DNA of 32,992 nucleotides from an uncultured bacterium (GTDB lineage Bacteria > Patescibacteriota > Minisyncoccia > Phycocordibacterales > UBA9973): positions 1 to 32,992 of the forward strand of contig CAITSA010000009.1 of the NCBI GenBank assembly GCA_903894955.1, read 5' to 3'. The notes under the pieces are model-generated. The model made no database searches and was not told the origin of the DNA. It saw only the letters and a list, made by a program, of their open reading frames with translations. Within the stretch, counting starts at the first letter, position 1; each line of letters opens with the position of its first letter. Positions 20,862-27,935 of the stretch are shown here, one piece after another. Both the position numbers and the translations under genes were made by a program.

Positions 20862-20902
20862 AGTGGATTTAATCTAACATAAACCTTTTATCTTTGCAAT
20901 TT

Positions 20903-22606
20903 TTACAAAAATTCATCTTGATAACATTTTACACAATAAACTATTCTAGGGTCTTCCGGTGCATAAGGCGTATAAATGTCGATACCACATTTCATGCAAA
21001 TTCTATTATATAGTTTAGGTTTAGTCATTCTCTCAAACCTTTTATTTTCTCGACATTTTGGACATTTTCGAGGAAGAGGTAGATTCATCTTTTTCAAAAG
21101 ATCAAATTCCAATCTCACAATTTTATATTTTCTTTTGCAAGAAATGCATGAAATTATTTCTTTTAAGATTGAATCATCTACCTCCTTGATGGTTTCTGGT
21201 AAATCTTCTCCAGCCATAGTTGCTTCATTCTGTTGTTCCACTTCTTCGTTCCAAGCATAGCCAAAAGCTAGTGCTTCTTCTTTGGTCTTTGGAAAAAATT
21301 TATAAGCGGTCGAATTATTATAAGCAAATTTACTAAAACCAGACTGAAAGAATTCCCCGTATTTCCATATTCTTCCTCTTTCATCTATATATGGATTATC
21401 TTTCATGTCAACAATAATTTTTTCTTTCAAAACTTTGTATTCTTCTTTAGAATATTCTTTATTTAAGATACAATAATTTTTACGTTTTAAACTGACACAA
21501 CCAAAATTATTTTTTACTGCTATACACCAAAAAGAATATTCTGTATTTATAACATCGTTAAAACAATACATTGAAAATTTCACATTATTTACATTAACCC
21601 CAACATTTGCTGATTCATAAATAAGTTCCGCATTATTGCCCCAACCGGAATAATCCATACAATCTTTTGCGGGTGCAACCGTTATAAATTGGCACCATTT
21701 ACAGTTTTCTGCACCATTTGCAATATACATTTCTTTCGAATTTTTTGACGTATACACATGTTCACCCGTCACATTTAAATTTAAAGAATGCCCGTTATAT
21801 TCTCTATACGGTTTAGTCATCCAAAATTCACGAGTCTTTTTTCCAAATTCATGTAATTTTGTCCAGAAATCTAACCCAAGTTCTTTCAATTTTTTCTCAT
21901 ATTCCTCCTTCCCATATTTAATGTTAAAAATATAGTTTGAAGCTCCACGAAGGTTCACGCACCCAATACAATTAGTACAACCGTAACAATTTCGAGAAAA
22001 CCATACGTCTACACAAGTATCACATTCATCTGAAAAAAAAGTCTTGTAATTTTTAGTAAAACCGATAGATTCATAGCATAGTTCAGAATTAAATCCTCGT
22101 ATGCAATCTGCACTATATTTTAAACCATTTAAAAAAGAAGAAAGATATACACTTTCACAATAATCTGCCCAAGTCGCGAGAACACAATTTTTAGAAAAAC
22201 CAATGGAATTACTATATTCACAATTTTTATTGTTTAAATAACCTGTTTCTAGGGCTGGATATGGAGTCTTTGCGGATAATTCTTTTACTTGAGCTAGAAA
22301 TGGTTGCTTTGGATTATAATCCAAAGCATGCTCTGTTCCATCCCAATCATCTGCCCACCAACACGGCTGACAATAAACGATAATTTTCTGCGAAGGTGGA
22401 TACATAGAAAGTGTACGCTTACCACATTTATCGCAATTACGATAAAAGAGATACCAACTATTTTGACATGCTATACGACGAATCATCCGACACTCCGGGC
22501 ACCATGTTGGTGGAGGCACCTTTATTTTTTCATAAAAATTAAAGTCCTCCGACTCGACAGTGAAGTCTTTTTGGCAATTTTTACAATTCTTGATTTCAGC
22601 TTCCAT
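20903..22606 (-). CDS. Cysteine-rich protein with duplicated zinc-ribbon ends
   Basis: 567 residues, function unknown. The N-terminal domain has CxxC pairs at 8/11, 36/39, 58/61 and 79/82. The C-terminal domain, from about residue 480, has pairs at 487/490, 515/518, 537/540 and 558/561: exactly the same spacing offset by 479. The ends also share residues (NFYEKIKVPPPTWCPEC and DLLKKMNLPLPRKCPKC; IIVYCQPC and RIVYCVKC), so this is an internal duplication of an eight-Cys two-site zinc fold. The middle (about 120-400) has irregular Asn/Ser/Cys-rich repeats (NCEYSNSIGFSKNC, ELCYESIGFTKN, GCTNCIGCVN) suggestive of a solenoid. No enzyme motif, signal or membrane segment is seen. I cannot assign a role; nucleic-acid binding is one possibility. 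Confidence 0.8.
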   Translation of the reverse strand: MEAEIKNCKNCQKDFTVESEDFNFYEKIKVPPPTWCPECRMIRRIACQNSWYLFYRNCDKCGKRTLSMYPPSQKIIVYCQPCWWADDWDGTEHALDYNPKQPFLAQVKELSAKTPYPALETGYLNNKNCEYSNSIGFSKNCVLATWADYCESVYLSSFLNGLKYSADCIRGFNSELCYESIGFTKNYKTFFSDECDTCVDVWFSRNCYGCTNCIGCVNLRGASNYIFNIKYGKEEYEKKLKELGLDFWTKLHEFGKKTREFWMTKPYREYNGHSLNLNVTGEHVYTSKNSKEMYIANGAENCKWCQFITVAPAKDCMDYSGWGNNAELIYESANVGVNVNNVKFSMYCFNDVINTEYSFWCIAVKNNFGCVSLKRKNYCILNKEYSKEEYKVLKEKIIVDMKDNPYIDERGRIWKYGEFFQSGFSKFAYNNSTAYKFFPKTKEEALAFGYAWNEEVEQQNEATMAGEDLPETIKEVDDSILKEIISCISCKRKYKIVRLEFDLLKKMNLPLPRKCPKCRENKRFERMTKPKLYNRICMKCGIDIYTPYAPEDPRIVYCVKCYQDEFL

Positions 22607-22610
22607 TTTA

Positions 22611-23354
22611 TTATTTTACCACTTCCTTAAATTCTTTTGGTATAACTGACTCAACTTTTACACTTTCCCCTTTCAAGTTTCCTGTCTGCGCAGGCAGGTT
22701 AAATTCTATGGATTTGGCATGAAGGGCTAAACGTTTTAAGCCTTTTGGACATGGATTATTCGGATTATAAAGCGAATCACACACCACTGGATGATTTAAA
22801 TATTTCAAATGCACCCGAATCTGGTGGGTCCGGCCAGTTTTGGGTCTAACTTCTAAATACGTAAATTTATTATGTAAAAATTGAAATCTTTTTAAAACTT
22901 TATATTCAGTAATTGCTTCACGCATTTCTCCACGCGCTCCTCGTCCGGATAAGTATCGACGAAAATCTTTAGGACTTCGTCCAATTGGTTTATTGATCAC
23001 CCCACGATCATTTTTTACCCAACCATTCACAATGGCAACATAATTTTTTTTTACTTCTCGGTCTTGGAATTGTTTCTTGAGAAATTCGTATGCTTTTTTA
23101 TTTTTTGCTAAAAGCAAAACTCCGGATGTATCTTTGTCTAATCTATGCACAATGCCTGGTCTTTTTATTTCTATTTTTTCTCCTTTGTTTTCCAAGAACA
23201 TTGGTTCTCCTATATTTTTCATTTTTGGATAATTTTTAAGCACCCAATCAGTAATAGTCTTTTCCTTGGTCCTACCATCCGGATGCACCGAAATACCAGA
23301 CGGCTTGTCTATGGCTAAAATATTAGAATCTTCATATAAGACTTTTATTGTCAT
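22611..23354 (-). CDS. RluA-family pseudouridine synthase
   Basis: rRNA or tRNA uridine isomerase, 247 residues without an S4 domain. Catalytic motif HRLDKDTSGVLLLAKN (Asp in HRLD), PSGISVHPDG near the N-terminus, YVAIVNGWV, and GRTHQIRVHLKYLNHPVVCDSLY are diagnostic. Near the C-terminus the peptide LPAQTGN comes from an inserted palindrome (22681-22698) identical to that in tsaC. It is next to the gene for the cysteine-rich protein, with a 4-bp gap, and downstream of tRNA-Arg on the same strand. The uridine target cannot be told from sequence. Confidence 0.94.
   Translation of the reverse strand: MTIKVLYEDSNILAIDKPSGISVHPDGRTKEKTITDWVLKNYPKMKNIGEPMFLENKGEKIEIKRPGIVHRLDKDTSGVLLLAKNKKAYEFLKKQFQDREVKKNYVAIVNGWVKNDRGVINKPIGRSPKDFRRYLSGRGARGEMREAITEYKVLKRFQFLHNKFTYLEVRPKTGRTHQIRVHLKYLNHPVVCDSLYNPNNPCPKGLKRLALHAKSIEFNLPAQTGNLKGESVKVESVIPKEFKEVVK
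22681..22698. repeat. In-frame palindromic insertion in the RluA-family gene
   Basis: The same 18-bp palindrome as at 17401-17418 (CCTGTCTGC / GCAGGCAGG), again encoding LPAQTG in frame, near the C-terminus. Two identical GC-rich copies in unrelated genes, in a low-GC background, mark it as a repeat family. Confidence 0.7.
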
Positions 23355-23390
23355 TTGGTCGCAAATATTTTTCTACTGAAAAATTTCGCA

Positions 23391-23442
23391 ACCCGCTCCT
23401 CACGCCGTCGCGCTGCGGACTCACAAAACTTTCAGTTTTGTG
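23391..23442. repeat. GC-rich palindromic element after tRNA-Arg
   Basis: A sharply GC-rich block (23391-23420, with CGCA/TGCG ends and CGCCGTCGCGC inside) is followed by a perfect hairpin, CACAAAACT-TTC-AGTTTTGTG, at 23422-23442. The hairpin overlaps the last two positions of tRNA-Arg. It looks like a REP-type extragenic element and may shape the tRNA 3' end. Confidence 0.5.
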
Positions 23443-23512
23443 CCCTTGGTAGGAATCGAACCTACATCAAAGCCTTAGAAGAGCTTCGTTCTATCCATTG
23501 AACTACAAGGGC
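23441..23512 (-). tRNA. tRNA-Arg(TCT)
   Basis: Canonical cloverleaf: acceptor GCCCTTG/CAAGGGC, D-arm GTTCAATGGATAGAAC, anticodon loop CTTCTAA (TCT), T-arm GTAGG-TTCGATT-CCTAC, discriminator A, no CCA. It lies 14 bp after tRNA-Val on the same strand. Confidence 0.94.
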
Positions 23513-23526
23513 AAAATGGATACATG

Positions 23527-23599
23527 TGCGCGGTAAGGGACTCGAACCCCTGACCTTCCCGGTGTAAACGGGTTGCTCTACCAACTGAGCTAACCGCGC
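23527..23599 (-). tRNA. tRNA-Val(TAC)
   Basis: Canonical cloverleaf: acceptor GCGCGGT/ACCGCGC, D-arm AGCTCAGTTGGTAGAGC, anticodon loop TTTACAC (TAC), T-arm AGGGG-TTCGAGT-CCCTT, discriminator A, no CCA. It is directly downstream of the pilus genes and upstream of tRNA-Arg. Confidence 0.94.
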
Positions 23600-23637
23600 A
23601 AAAAAATTCTGTGTAGAACCTATTTAAATTACCATTT

Positions 23638-23946
23638 TTACAGCGAAGGGTCAACGACAGGTGAAATAGAATTTAATATTTGCTGTGAATTATTTTCTCT
23701 TTCAGAAAAAATATTTAATACTTTTTCAATACGATTTTGGTTAACTAAAGGAAGTTGCCCATTGTCATTGGTGGATGACAAAACAGGTTCTTCGTTCATT
23801 TGGATAAAAAGACGATAGTTGAAAATAAAAGAGAAGAGAATGATGACTATGGCAATAGTAAAAACAATTATCCAACAAAGATTCGAGTGAAAAATAAAAT
23901 CTTTTTTCTTAAAACTATTTTCTTTTTTAAAAAAATCTATTTTCAT
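23638..23946 (-). CDS. Small membrane protein at the end of the pilMNO operon
   Basis: 102 residues with a basic N-terminus (KKENSFKKKDF), one membrane helix (WIIVFTIAIVIILFSFIF, about 27-44) and a polar tail. The start overlaps the pilO-like stop by 4 bp (ATGA), so it is translationally coupled. In canonical operons pilP follows pilO; this protein is shorter, lacks an obvious lipobox and shows no clear PilP similarity, so it is only positionally comparable. Confidence 0.7.
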   Translation of the reverse strand: MKIDFFKKENSFKKKDFIFHSNLCWIIVFTIAIVIILFSFIFNYRLFIQMNEEPVLSSTNDNGQLPLVNQNRIEKVLNIFSERENNSQQILNSISPVVDPSL

Positions 23947-24482
23947 GAAATAAAACTTAAAAGTTGTATTTTAAAAACTGCTTCCCAGCTTGCATTTTTA
24001 ACATTTTTATCTGATGTAACTGGCGATGAAAGTCTGTGTATATCCATCGAAGCAAAATCAAGCACATATGGAGAATTTTCTAATAGGGTTAAAAATTTAT
24101 AAATTGCTTCAAATCTACCAGATGCTTTTAAGTTAACTATTAATCCTGAGTTGTCTACCTTGGTATCCACTGAATCAATTTGAGAAGAAACGCCAGCTTC
24201 CTTTGCCAATTTTTCAATCATATTTAAAAATGGAACAACGTCAGAACTCTTAATAAAATGACTCTCGAGTAAAGTCCTGTCTGGAACAATTTTTTGAAGG
24301 ACTCGATCTAGAGAAGCAATATCGTCACGTCGACGCGCCTCCGTTTGCAAGCTTATAGTACTTTGTTGTGTTTTTTGATTATTGTCATTTATTTTTTGAT
24401 ATAAAAATATAAAAGCAAAGGAACCCAATAACAAAACTGCTACAGAAATAAAAAGTAAGGTTTTTTGAAAGTTGTTTTTCAT
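23943..24482 (-). CDS. pilO: PilO-like type IV pilus assembly protein
   Basis: 179 residues: an N-terminal helix (TLLFISVAVLLLGSFAFIFLY), a coiled-coil region (INDNNQKTQQSTISLQTEARRRDDIASLDRVLQKI) and a periplasmic-type ferredoxin-like domain with LLESHFIKSSDVVPFLNMIEKLAKEAGV and the GRFEAIYKFLTLLENSPYVLDF segment characteristic of PilO. It would form the alignment subcomplex with PilM and PilN. It lies 17 bp after pilN. Confidence 0.85.
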   Translation of the reverse strand: MKNNFQKTLLFISVAVLLLGSFAFIFLYQKINDNNQKTQQSTISLQTEARRRDDIASLDRVLQKIVPDRTLLESHFIKSSDVVPFLNMIEKLAKEAGVSSQIDSVDTKVDNSGLIVNLKASGRFEAIYKFLTLLENSPYVLDFASMDIHRLSSPVTSDKNVKNASWEAVFKIQLLSFIS

Positions 24483-24499
24483 AATTTTATTCTATCATC

Positions 24500-25042
24500 T
24501 TACGAAGGATTTAAACTTAAATAAAAATCGATGTTGGATCCTTTCACAAAATTTGAAATTGGCAAAACAACATTTTTAAAATTCGGGCTATCCTCTAGCG
24601 CCTGACGAAATAAAAGCAAAACCTCACGAGAAGGAGCTATCCCAGTAAGGTTAATGGTTCTACCTTTTGTCCCATTATTTTCATATAAAATTTGAGTGAT
24701 TTTAATATCAGACATTTTGTTAAGAAGAATAGCGTTAATTACCTTCGTAGAAAGGAGAAATTTATTTACTTCAAACTTTTCAACTAAAGTAAGTTTGGTA
24801 TCCATATCTTTAATCGAAGCTAGTGACTCTTGTCCTAAAATAGGTAATGGTTCTAACTTTTGGTTTTCTAATTTGGTGCTAATTAAAGAATATTTCATGG
24901 AAGTAATAAAATACGATGGCAAAATAGAAATAAAAGCGACTATGATACAAAAATCAAACATCACTATAAAAAAAATAGTAAGTCTAAGGTAAAAATCTAT
25001 AACCATCTTCTTCTTTTCTTCTTTTGGAATTAGATTAATCAT
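24500..25042 (-). CDS. pilN: PilN-like type IV pilus assembly protein
   Basis: 180 residues. The conserved cytoplasmic N-terminus MINLIPKEEKKK (the INLLP motif that docks in PilM), one membrane helix (IFFIVMFDFCIIVAFISILPSYF), and a C-terminal ferredoxin-like domain with ITQILYENNGTKGRTINLTGIAPSREVLLLFRQALE. It lies 5 bp after pilM and 17 bp before pilO, so it is part of one operon. The classical PilM-PilN-PilO inner-membrane scaffold is complete here. Confidence 0.9.
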   Translation of the reverse strand: MINLIPKEEKKKMVIDFYLRLTIFFIVMFDFCIIVAFISILPSYFITSMKYSLISTKLENQKLEPLPILGQESLASIKDMDTKLTLVEKFEVNKFLLSTKVINAILLNKMSDIKITQILYENNGTKGRTINLTGIAPSREVLLLFRQALEDSPNFKNVVLPISNFVKGSNIDFYLSLNPS

Positions 25043-25047
25043 ACAAT

Positions 25048-26145
25048 TTAATTATCTTCATTAAAATCTCCCAAGGCTAATCCTAGAGCCGTAGTAAAAG
25101 AAAGTGACTGCCCAAGGCTCATTTCTGGAATATAATTTTCCGTATTGAGTATATTAGTCCAAACATTTGCCACCTCCACAGGACTTTTCATACTGATAGA
25201 AATGTATTCCGTGAGCCCTATTAGATTAGAATCACCACCACAAAAAATTATCTTTTTAATAGGTGGATTATTTCTACCCTCTTCATCTTTGTGCGTATGC
25301 CAATATAAAAAATGTTTAACTATTTCATCACGTAAAATAGAAACACTATTTAAAAGCACTGCAAATATTTCTTTGTTGTCAGTATTACGCTCTAACCCAT
25401 ATTCTTCTTTCATTTTTTCCGCTTCGTCAAAGCTTATGTTGAAATTTTTTTGAATCATATTAGTCAACGTCACTCCTCCCAGATCAAGAGTAAAGGTAAA
25501 TACCACGATACCTCTCGAAATAATAAAAATGCCAGTTCTTTTTTTCCCAAAATCTATAATCATATAAGTATCCATATCAGTTTTTTTAATAACAGCCCTA
25601 GAAGCTGCTTGGGCTTCAAGTTCAAAAGATTTAACGGATAGCTGAGAACGTTTAAAAATTAATAAATAATTTTCAATTATATTTTTTAATATAGCCGTAA
25701 CTTGAACTTCTAGATATTGAGCATTTTCACCAATCACTTCATAATCAAAAATTGCATCTTGGGCCGAGATTGGTATATGGTCTTCGATCGCAAGCTCAAT
25801 TCCTTCTCGAACTTCTTTTAAACCTGATTTTTCTAACTTCATAGTAAAAAGGTATACTTGTTCTTCAGGTAAAGAAACTCGCACAGACTTTATCCCTTCT
25901 TCCTTTTTAAGCGTTGAGAGAATTTCCTCTATTTTTTTTGAGTCTTTAATTTTTCCAGATTCAATAACTCCAAGTGGAATGTCCCGCTCTCCATAGCGTC
26001 CAACCCTAATACCATTTTTAGTAGCAATGAGCTGTACAAATTTTAATGATTCATCTGAAATATCTAAACCAAAAGATGGCTCTGAGAGAATTTTAGGCAA
26101 AGGAAAAAATCTTAGAAAAATTCTAGTGAATGAATTACTAAACAT
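25048..26145 (-). CDS. pilM: PilM, type IV pilus actin-like ATPase
   Basis: 365 residues of the FtsA/PilM actin fold. SFGLDISDESLKFVQL is phosphate-1, YMIIDFGKKRTGIFIISRGI is phosphate-2, and IIFCGGDSNLIGLTEYI is the adenosine motif; LPEEQVYLF and ISAQDAIFDYEVI are PilM-typical. It binds the PilN N-terminus in the cytoplasm. It is the first gene of the operon. A TATAAT 6 nt before the ATG suggests a leaderless transcript. Type IV pili in these organisms are thought to serve host attachment or DNA uptake. Confidence 0.94.
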   Translation of the reverse strand: MFSNSFTRIFLRFFPLPKILSEPSFGLDISDESLKFVQLIATKNGIRVGRYGERDIPLGVIESGKIKDSKKIEEILSTLKKEEGIKSVRVSLPEEQVYLFTMKLEKSGLKEVREGIELAIEDHIPISAQDAIFDYEVIGENAQYLEVQVTAILKNIIENYLLIFKRSQLSVKSFELEAQAASRAVIKKTDMDTYMIIDFGKKRTGIFIISRGIVVFTFTLDLGGVTLTNMIQKNFNISFDEAEKMKEEYGLERNTDNKEIFAVLLNSVSILRDEIVKHFLYWHTHKDEEGRNNPPIKKIIFCGGDSNLIGLTEYISISMKSPVEVANVWTNILNTENYIPEMSLGQSLSFTTALGLALGDFNEDN

Positions 26146-26151
26146 AGTAAC

Positions 26152-26157
26152 ATTATA
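26152..26157 (-). promoter_or_regulatory. -10 box for pilMNO
   Basis: TATAAT on the minus strand, 6 nt before the pilM ATG. A TTGTTT about 18 bp further upstream may serve as the -35. Confidence 0.5.
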
Positions 26158-26257
26158 TCAAGAAACGAGGAGCATAAACAAGCTAACTAGTTTGTTTAAT
26201 GTCCGAATGCCATTGATATATGGTACTCCATATTCTATATTTAAATCTTCCTCGCTA

Positions 26258-26617
26258 TCACTTGGCATGTGTCCCAGCTGGGATATCATCATTTGGTTCT
26301 AAAAGTGAAAATTTTCCATCTTCGGTAGAGATAGCCAAGATCATCCCATTGCTTTCAAGGCCTCGGATTATTCTAGGTTCTAAGTTTGCCACGAACATAC
26401 ATTTCTTTCCCACTAAAACAGAACAATCAGGAAAATGATTGGCAATCCCAGAAATAATTTGTCTAATATCTTTTTGAGCTTCCCCACCCGCCAGCTCAGG
26501 GACGGAACCTAGGTTAACAGAAAGCTTCAAGAGCTTATCTGTCTCTGGAACTTTCTCCGCAGATAAAATTTCCCCAACTACAATATCAATTTTTTTAAAA
26601 TCTTCTATCTTAATCAT
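26258..26617 (-). CDS. Stand-alone tRNA-binding domain protein (MetRS C-terminal/Trbp111 type)
   Basis: 119 residues that are a complete OB-fold tRNA-binding domain: FKKIDIVVGEILSAEKVPETDKLLKLSVNLG at the start, then RQIISGIANHF, LVGKKCMFVANLEPRIIRGLESNGMILA. This is the domain found at the end of many methionyl-tRNA synthetases, and as Trbp111 or CsaA. Here it is separate and overlaps ruvX by 4 bp (ATGA). It may act in trans for an aminoacyl-tRNA synthetase or as a structure-specific tRNA chaperone. If MetRS in this genome lacks the domain, the first is more likely. Confidence 0.88.
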   Translation of the reverse strand: MIKIEDFKKIDIVVGEILSAEKVPETDKLLKLSVNLGSVPELAGGEAQKDIRQIISGIANHFPDCSVLVGKKCMFVANLEPRIIRGLESNGMILAISTEDGKFSLLEPNDDIPAGTHAK

Positions 26618-27075
26618 CTTTGTTTATTTGTTCGATCTAAATACCTTTGTAATATAAGTGCTGCCGCTGATGCGTCTACTCGACCAGACTTGATTTGTTT
26701 TACTTTACTGTGTGATTGTGGTGAATTCAAACTTTTTTTATTAATTCCAGATTTCCGAGCTTCAACTGAGGTCAAAAACTCTTTTTGTTTATGGACTGGC
26801 AATTTAAACCTCTCTTTTAGTTCTAAGATAAAAACTTCAATCCTGCCTGATAAAACATTTAATTTACCTGAAAAATCAACCGACTCCCCAACCACGATTT
26901 CTCCCACCTTTTCCTTCTTGATAATGTCATTAATCTTTTGAAAAGTATTTAAATCATTTAAAATAATTTCTTTGGGAAAAGCTAAGGTGTGATTTTCATC
27001 TGAAATTGCTATTCCTATTCTCTTTGTTCCATAATCAACACCCATAAATCTAAGAAAATTTGCTTCTGTGGTCAT
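26614..27075 (-). CDS. ruvX: Putative pre-16S rRNA nuclease / Holliday junction resolvase (RuvX/YqgF)
   Basis: RNase H-like fold protein, 153 residues. Motifs: FMGVDYGTKRIGIAISD (catalytic Asp), IVVGESVDFSGK and the C-terminal SGRVDASAAALILQRYL with the catalytic Asp. In E. coli YqgF acts in 16S rRNA 5' processing. It is coupled to the tRNA-binding protein gene by an ATGA overlap. A TAATAT lies 7 nt before the ATG on this strand, back to back with the promoter of the divergent DUF5652-type gene. Confidence 0.93.
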   Translation of the reverse strand: MTTEANFLRFMGVDYGTKRIGIAISDENHTLAFPKEIILNDLNTFQKINDIIKKEKVGEIVVGESVDFSGKLNVLSGRIEVFILELKERFKLPVHKQKEFLTSVEARKSGINKKSLNSPQSHSKVKQIKSGRVDASAAALILQRYLDRTNKQR

Positions 27076-27108
27076 ATGAAGAATATTAGCATAAAAACTT
27101 ATTGATGG

Positions 27109-27114
27109 TATAAT
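27109..27114 (+). promoter_or_regulatory. -10 box for the DUF5652-type gene
   Basis: TATAAT ending 7 nt before the ATG at 27122, with TTAGCA 17 bp upstream (27086-27091) as a possible -35. It implies a leaderless mRNA. Confidence 0.55.
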
Positions 27115-27121
27115 ACTTATT

Positions 27122-27376
27122 ATGGATCAATATAATGCATTGTTTATATATAGTCGTTTGGGTTGGATTATTTTACCAATTTTAATTTGGTCTTTGTTTT
27201 GGAAAGGTTGTGCCTTGTGGATCGCTAGCAAAAACAACCAGAAAGTGTGGTTTCTTGTATTGCTTGTAGTGAACACTGTGGGAATTTTAGAAATTGTATA
27301 TATTTTCTATGTTACCAAAAAGAAATGGGCTGATATTCAAGAAATTCTTACTATAGAAAAGTCATCAAATCAATAA
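27122..27376 (+). CDS. DUF5652-like small membrane protein
   Basis: 84 residues with two membrane helices (LGWIILPILIWSLFWKGCALWIAS and VWFLVLLVVNTVGILEIVYIFYV) and a charged tail starting TKKKWADI. The pattern W-K-G-x-A-L-W-x-A then W-F-L-x-L-L-x-x-N-T-x-G-I-L-E-I-x-Y-I-F is that of DUF5652, which I recall as common in CPR bacteria and some archaea. The function is unknown. A terminator follows at 27385-27413. Confidence 0.8.
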   Translation: MDQYNALFIYSRLGWIILPILIWSLFWKGCALWIASKNNQKVWFLVLLVVNTVGILEIVYIFYVTKKKWADIQEILTIEKSSNQ

Positions 27377-27384
27377 GTAAAACT

Positions 27385-27413
27385 AAAATATCCCGGATAA
27401 TCCGAGATATTTT
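27385..27413 (+). terminator. Terminator after the DUF5652-type gene
   Basis: AAAATATC (27385-27392) pairs with GATATTTT (27406-27413), and inside it CGGA pairs with TCCG around a small loop, with one C/A mismatch. A T-rich stretch follows. It ends the plus-strand transcript and separates it from the HNH gene. Confidence 0.65.
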
Positions 27414-27439
27414 TAATTTTTTTGTGGTATACTGGATGA

Positions 27440-27511
27440 GTGACTGAGCAATATAAAAGAAACCCGAATACAAATTGTACTATATGGAAAAATGATTATG
27501 TCAAAATTTAA
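27440..27511 (+). pseudogene. Possible N-terminal remnant of the HNH gene in another frame
   Basis: A GTG-started frame encodes VTEQYKRNPNTNCTIWKND and stops at 27509-27511. From memory, proteins like the HNH gene just downstream often begin with a YKRNPN-type segment and a first zinc finger, so these codons look like the beginning of that gene. The frame is shifted relative to 27492-27812, and the first zinc finger is cut short. A frameshift plus internal deletion would explain it. Confidence 0.4.
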
Positions 27512-27812
27512 TAAAAAGACTTGCAATAGAAGTTGCGCAAACATACATAGAGCAGGAATAAAATACAAAATTGGCAGACCAAGAGATAAAGCAAGAACAT
27601 TTCGAGTCATAAAATTGAGATTACTGGAAAAAAGAGGGAACAGTTGCGCACGTTGCACCTATAATAAATACGAAATTTTACAAGTTCATCACAAAGACAG
27701 AAATAGAAATAATAATAAACTTGATAATCTTGAGCTTATTTGCCCGAATTGTCACTATGAAGAACATCTCTTGGAAAAAAGCTGGTTGAAAAATACGCAA
27801 AATTTAGTATAG
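27492..27812 (+). CDS. Shortened HNH endonuclease-like protein upstream of tRNA-Ser
   Basis: 106 residues. The first Cys pair (C11, C15) and the basic GRPRDKARTF are followed by an HNH core: C52-x2-C55, VHH at 65-67 with HKDRNRNNN, Asn79 and C84-x2-C87-H88. It lacks the N-terminal zinc finger seen in the HNH gene at 18657 (163 residues). A possible remnant of that part lies in another frame at 27440-27511, so the gene may be truncated or inactive. It ends 22 bp before tRNA-Ser on the same strand and contains the likely tRNA promoter in its 3' end. Confidence 0.75.
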   Translation: MIMSKFNKKTCNRSCANIHRAGIKYKIGRPRDKARTFRVIKLRLLEKRGNSCARCTYNKYEILQVHHKDRNRNNNKLDNLELICPNCHYEEHLLEKSWLKNTQNLV

Positions 27813-27813
27813 T
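27786..27813 (+). promoter_or_regulatory. Likely promoter for tRNA-Ser
   Basis: TTGAAA (27786-27791) and TATAGT (27808-27813) spaced by 16 bp, within the 3' end of the HNH gene. Initiation near 27820 would leave a 15-nt leader before the tRNA at 27835. Confidence 0.45.
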
Positions 27814-27834
27814 AGGTTAGGTCCACTATAATAT

Positions 27835-27916
27835 GGAGGGTTCGCCTAATGGTATGGCAATAGTCTTGAAAACTATCGGGAGCAATCCCTTAGAGGTTCG
27901 ACTCCTCTACCCTCCG
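27835..27916 (+). tRNA. tRNA-Ser(TGA)
   Basis: Class II tRNA: acceptor GGAGGGT/ACCCTCC, D-arm GCCTAATGGTATGGC, anticodon stem TAGTC/CTATC-type with loop TTGAAAA (TGA), variable arm CGGGAGCAATCCCTT, T-arm AGAGG-TTCGACT-CCTCT, discriminator G, no CCA. Its T-arm is identical to that of the tRNA-Pro-like gene at 1021. Confidence 0.93.
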
Positions 27917-27935
27917 CAAAATTTTTAAATAACCA

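Noticed and set aside
27827-27832. TATAAT directly before tRNA-Ser
   Set aside because: It ends 2 nt before the tRNA, so initiation would fall inside the tRNA; the pair at 27786/27808 fits better.
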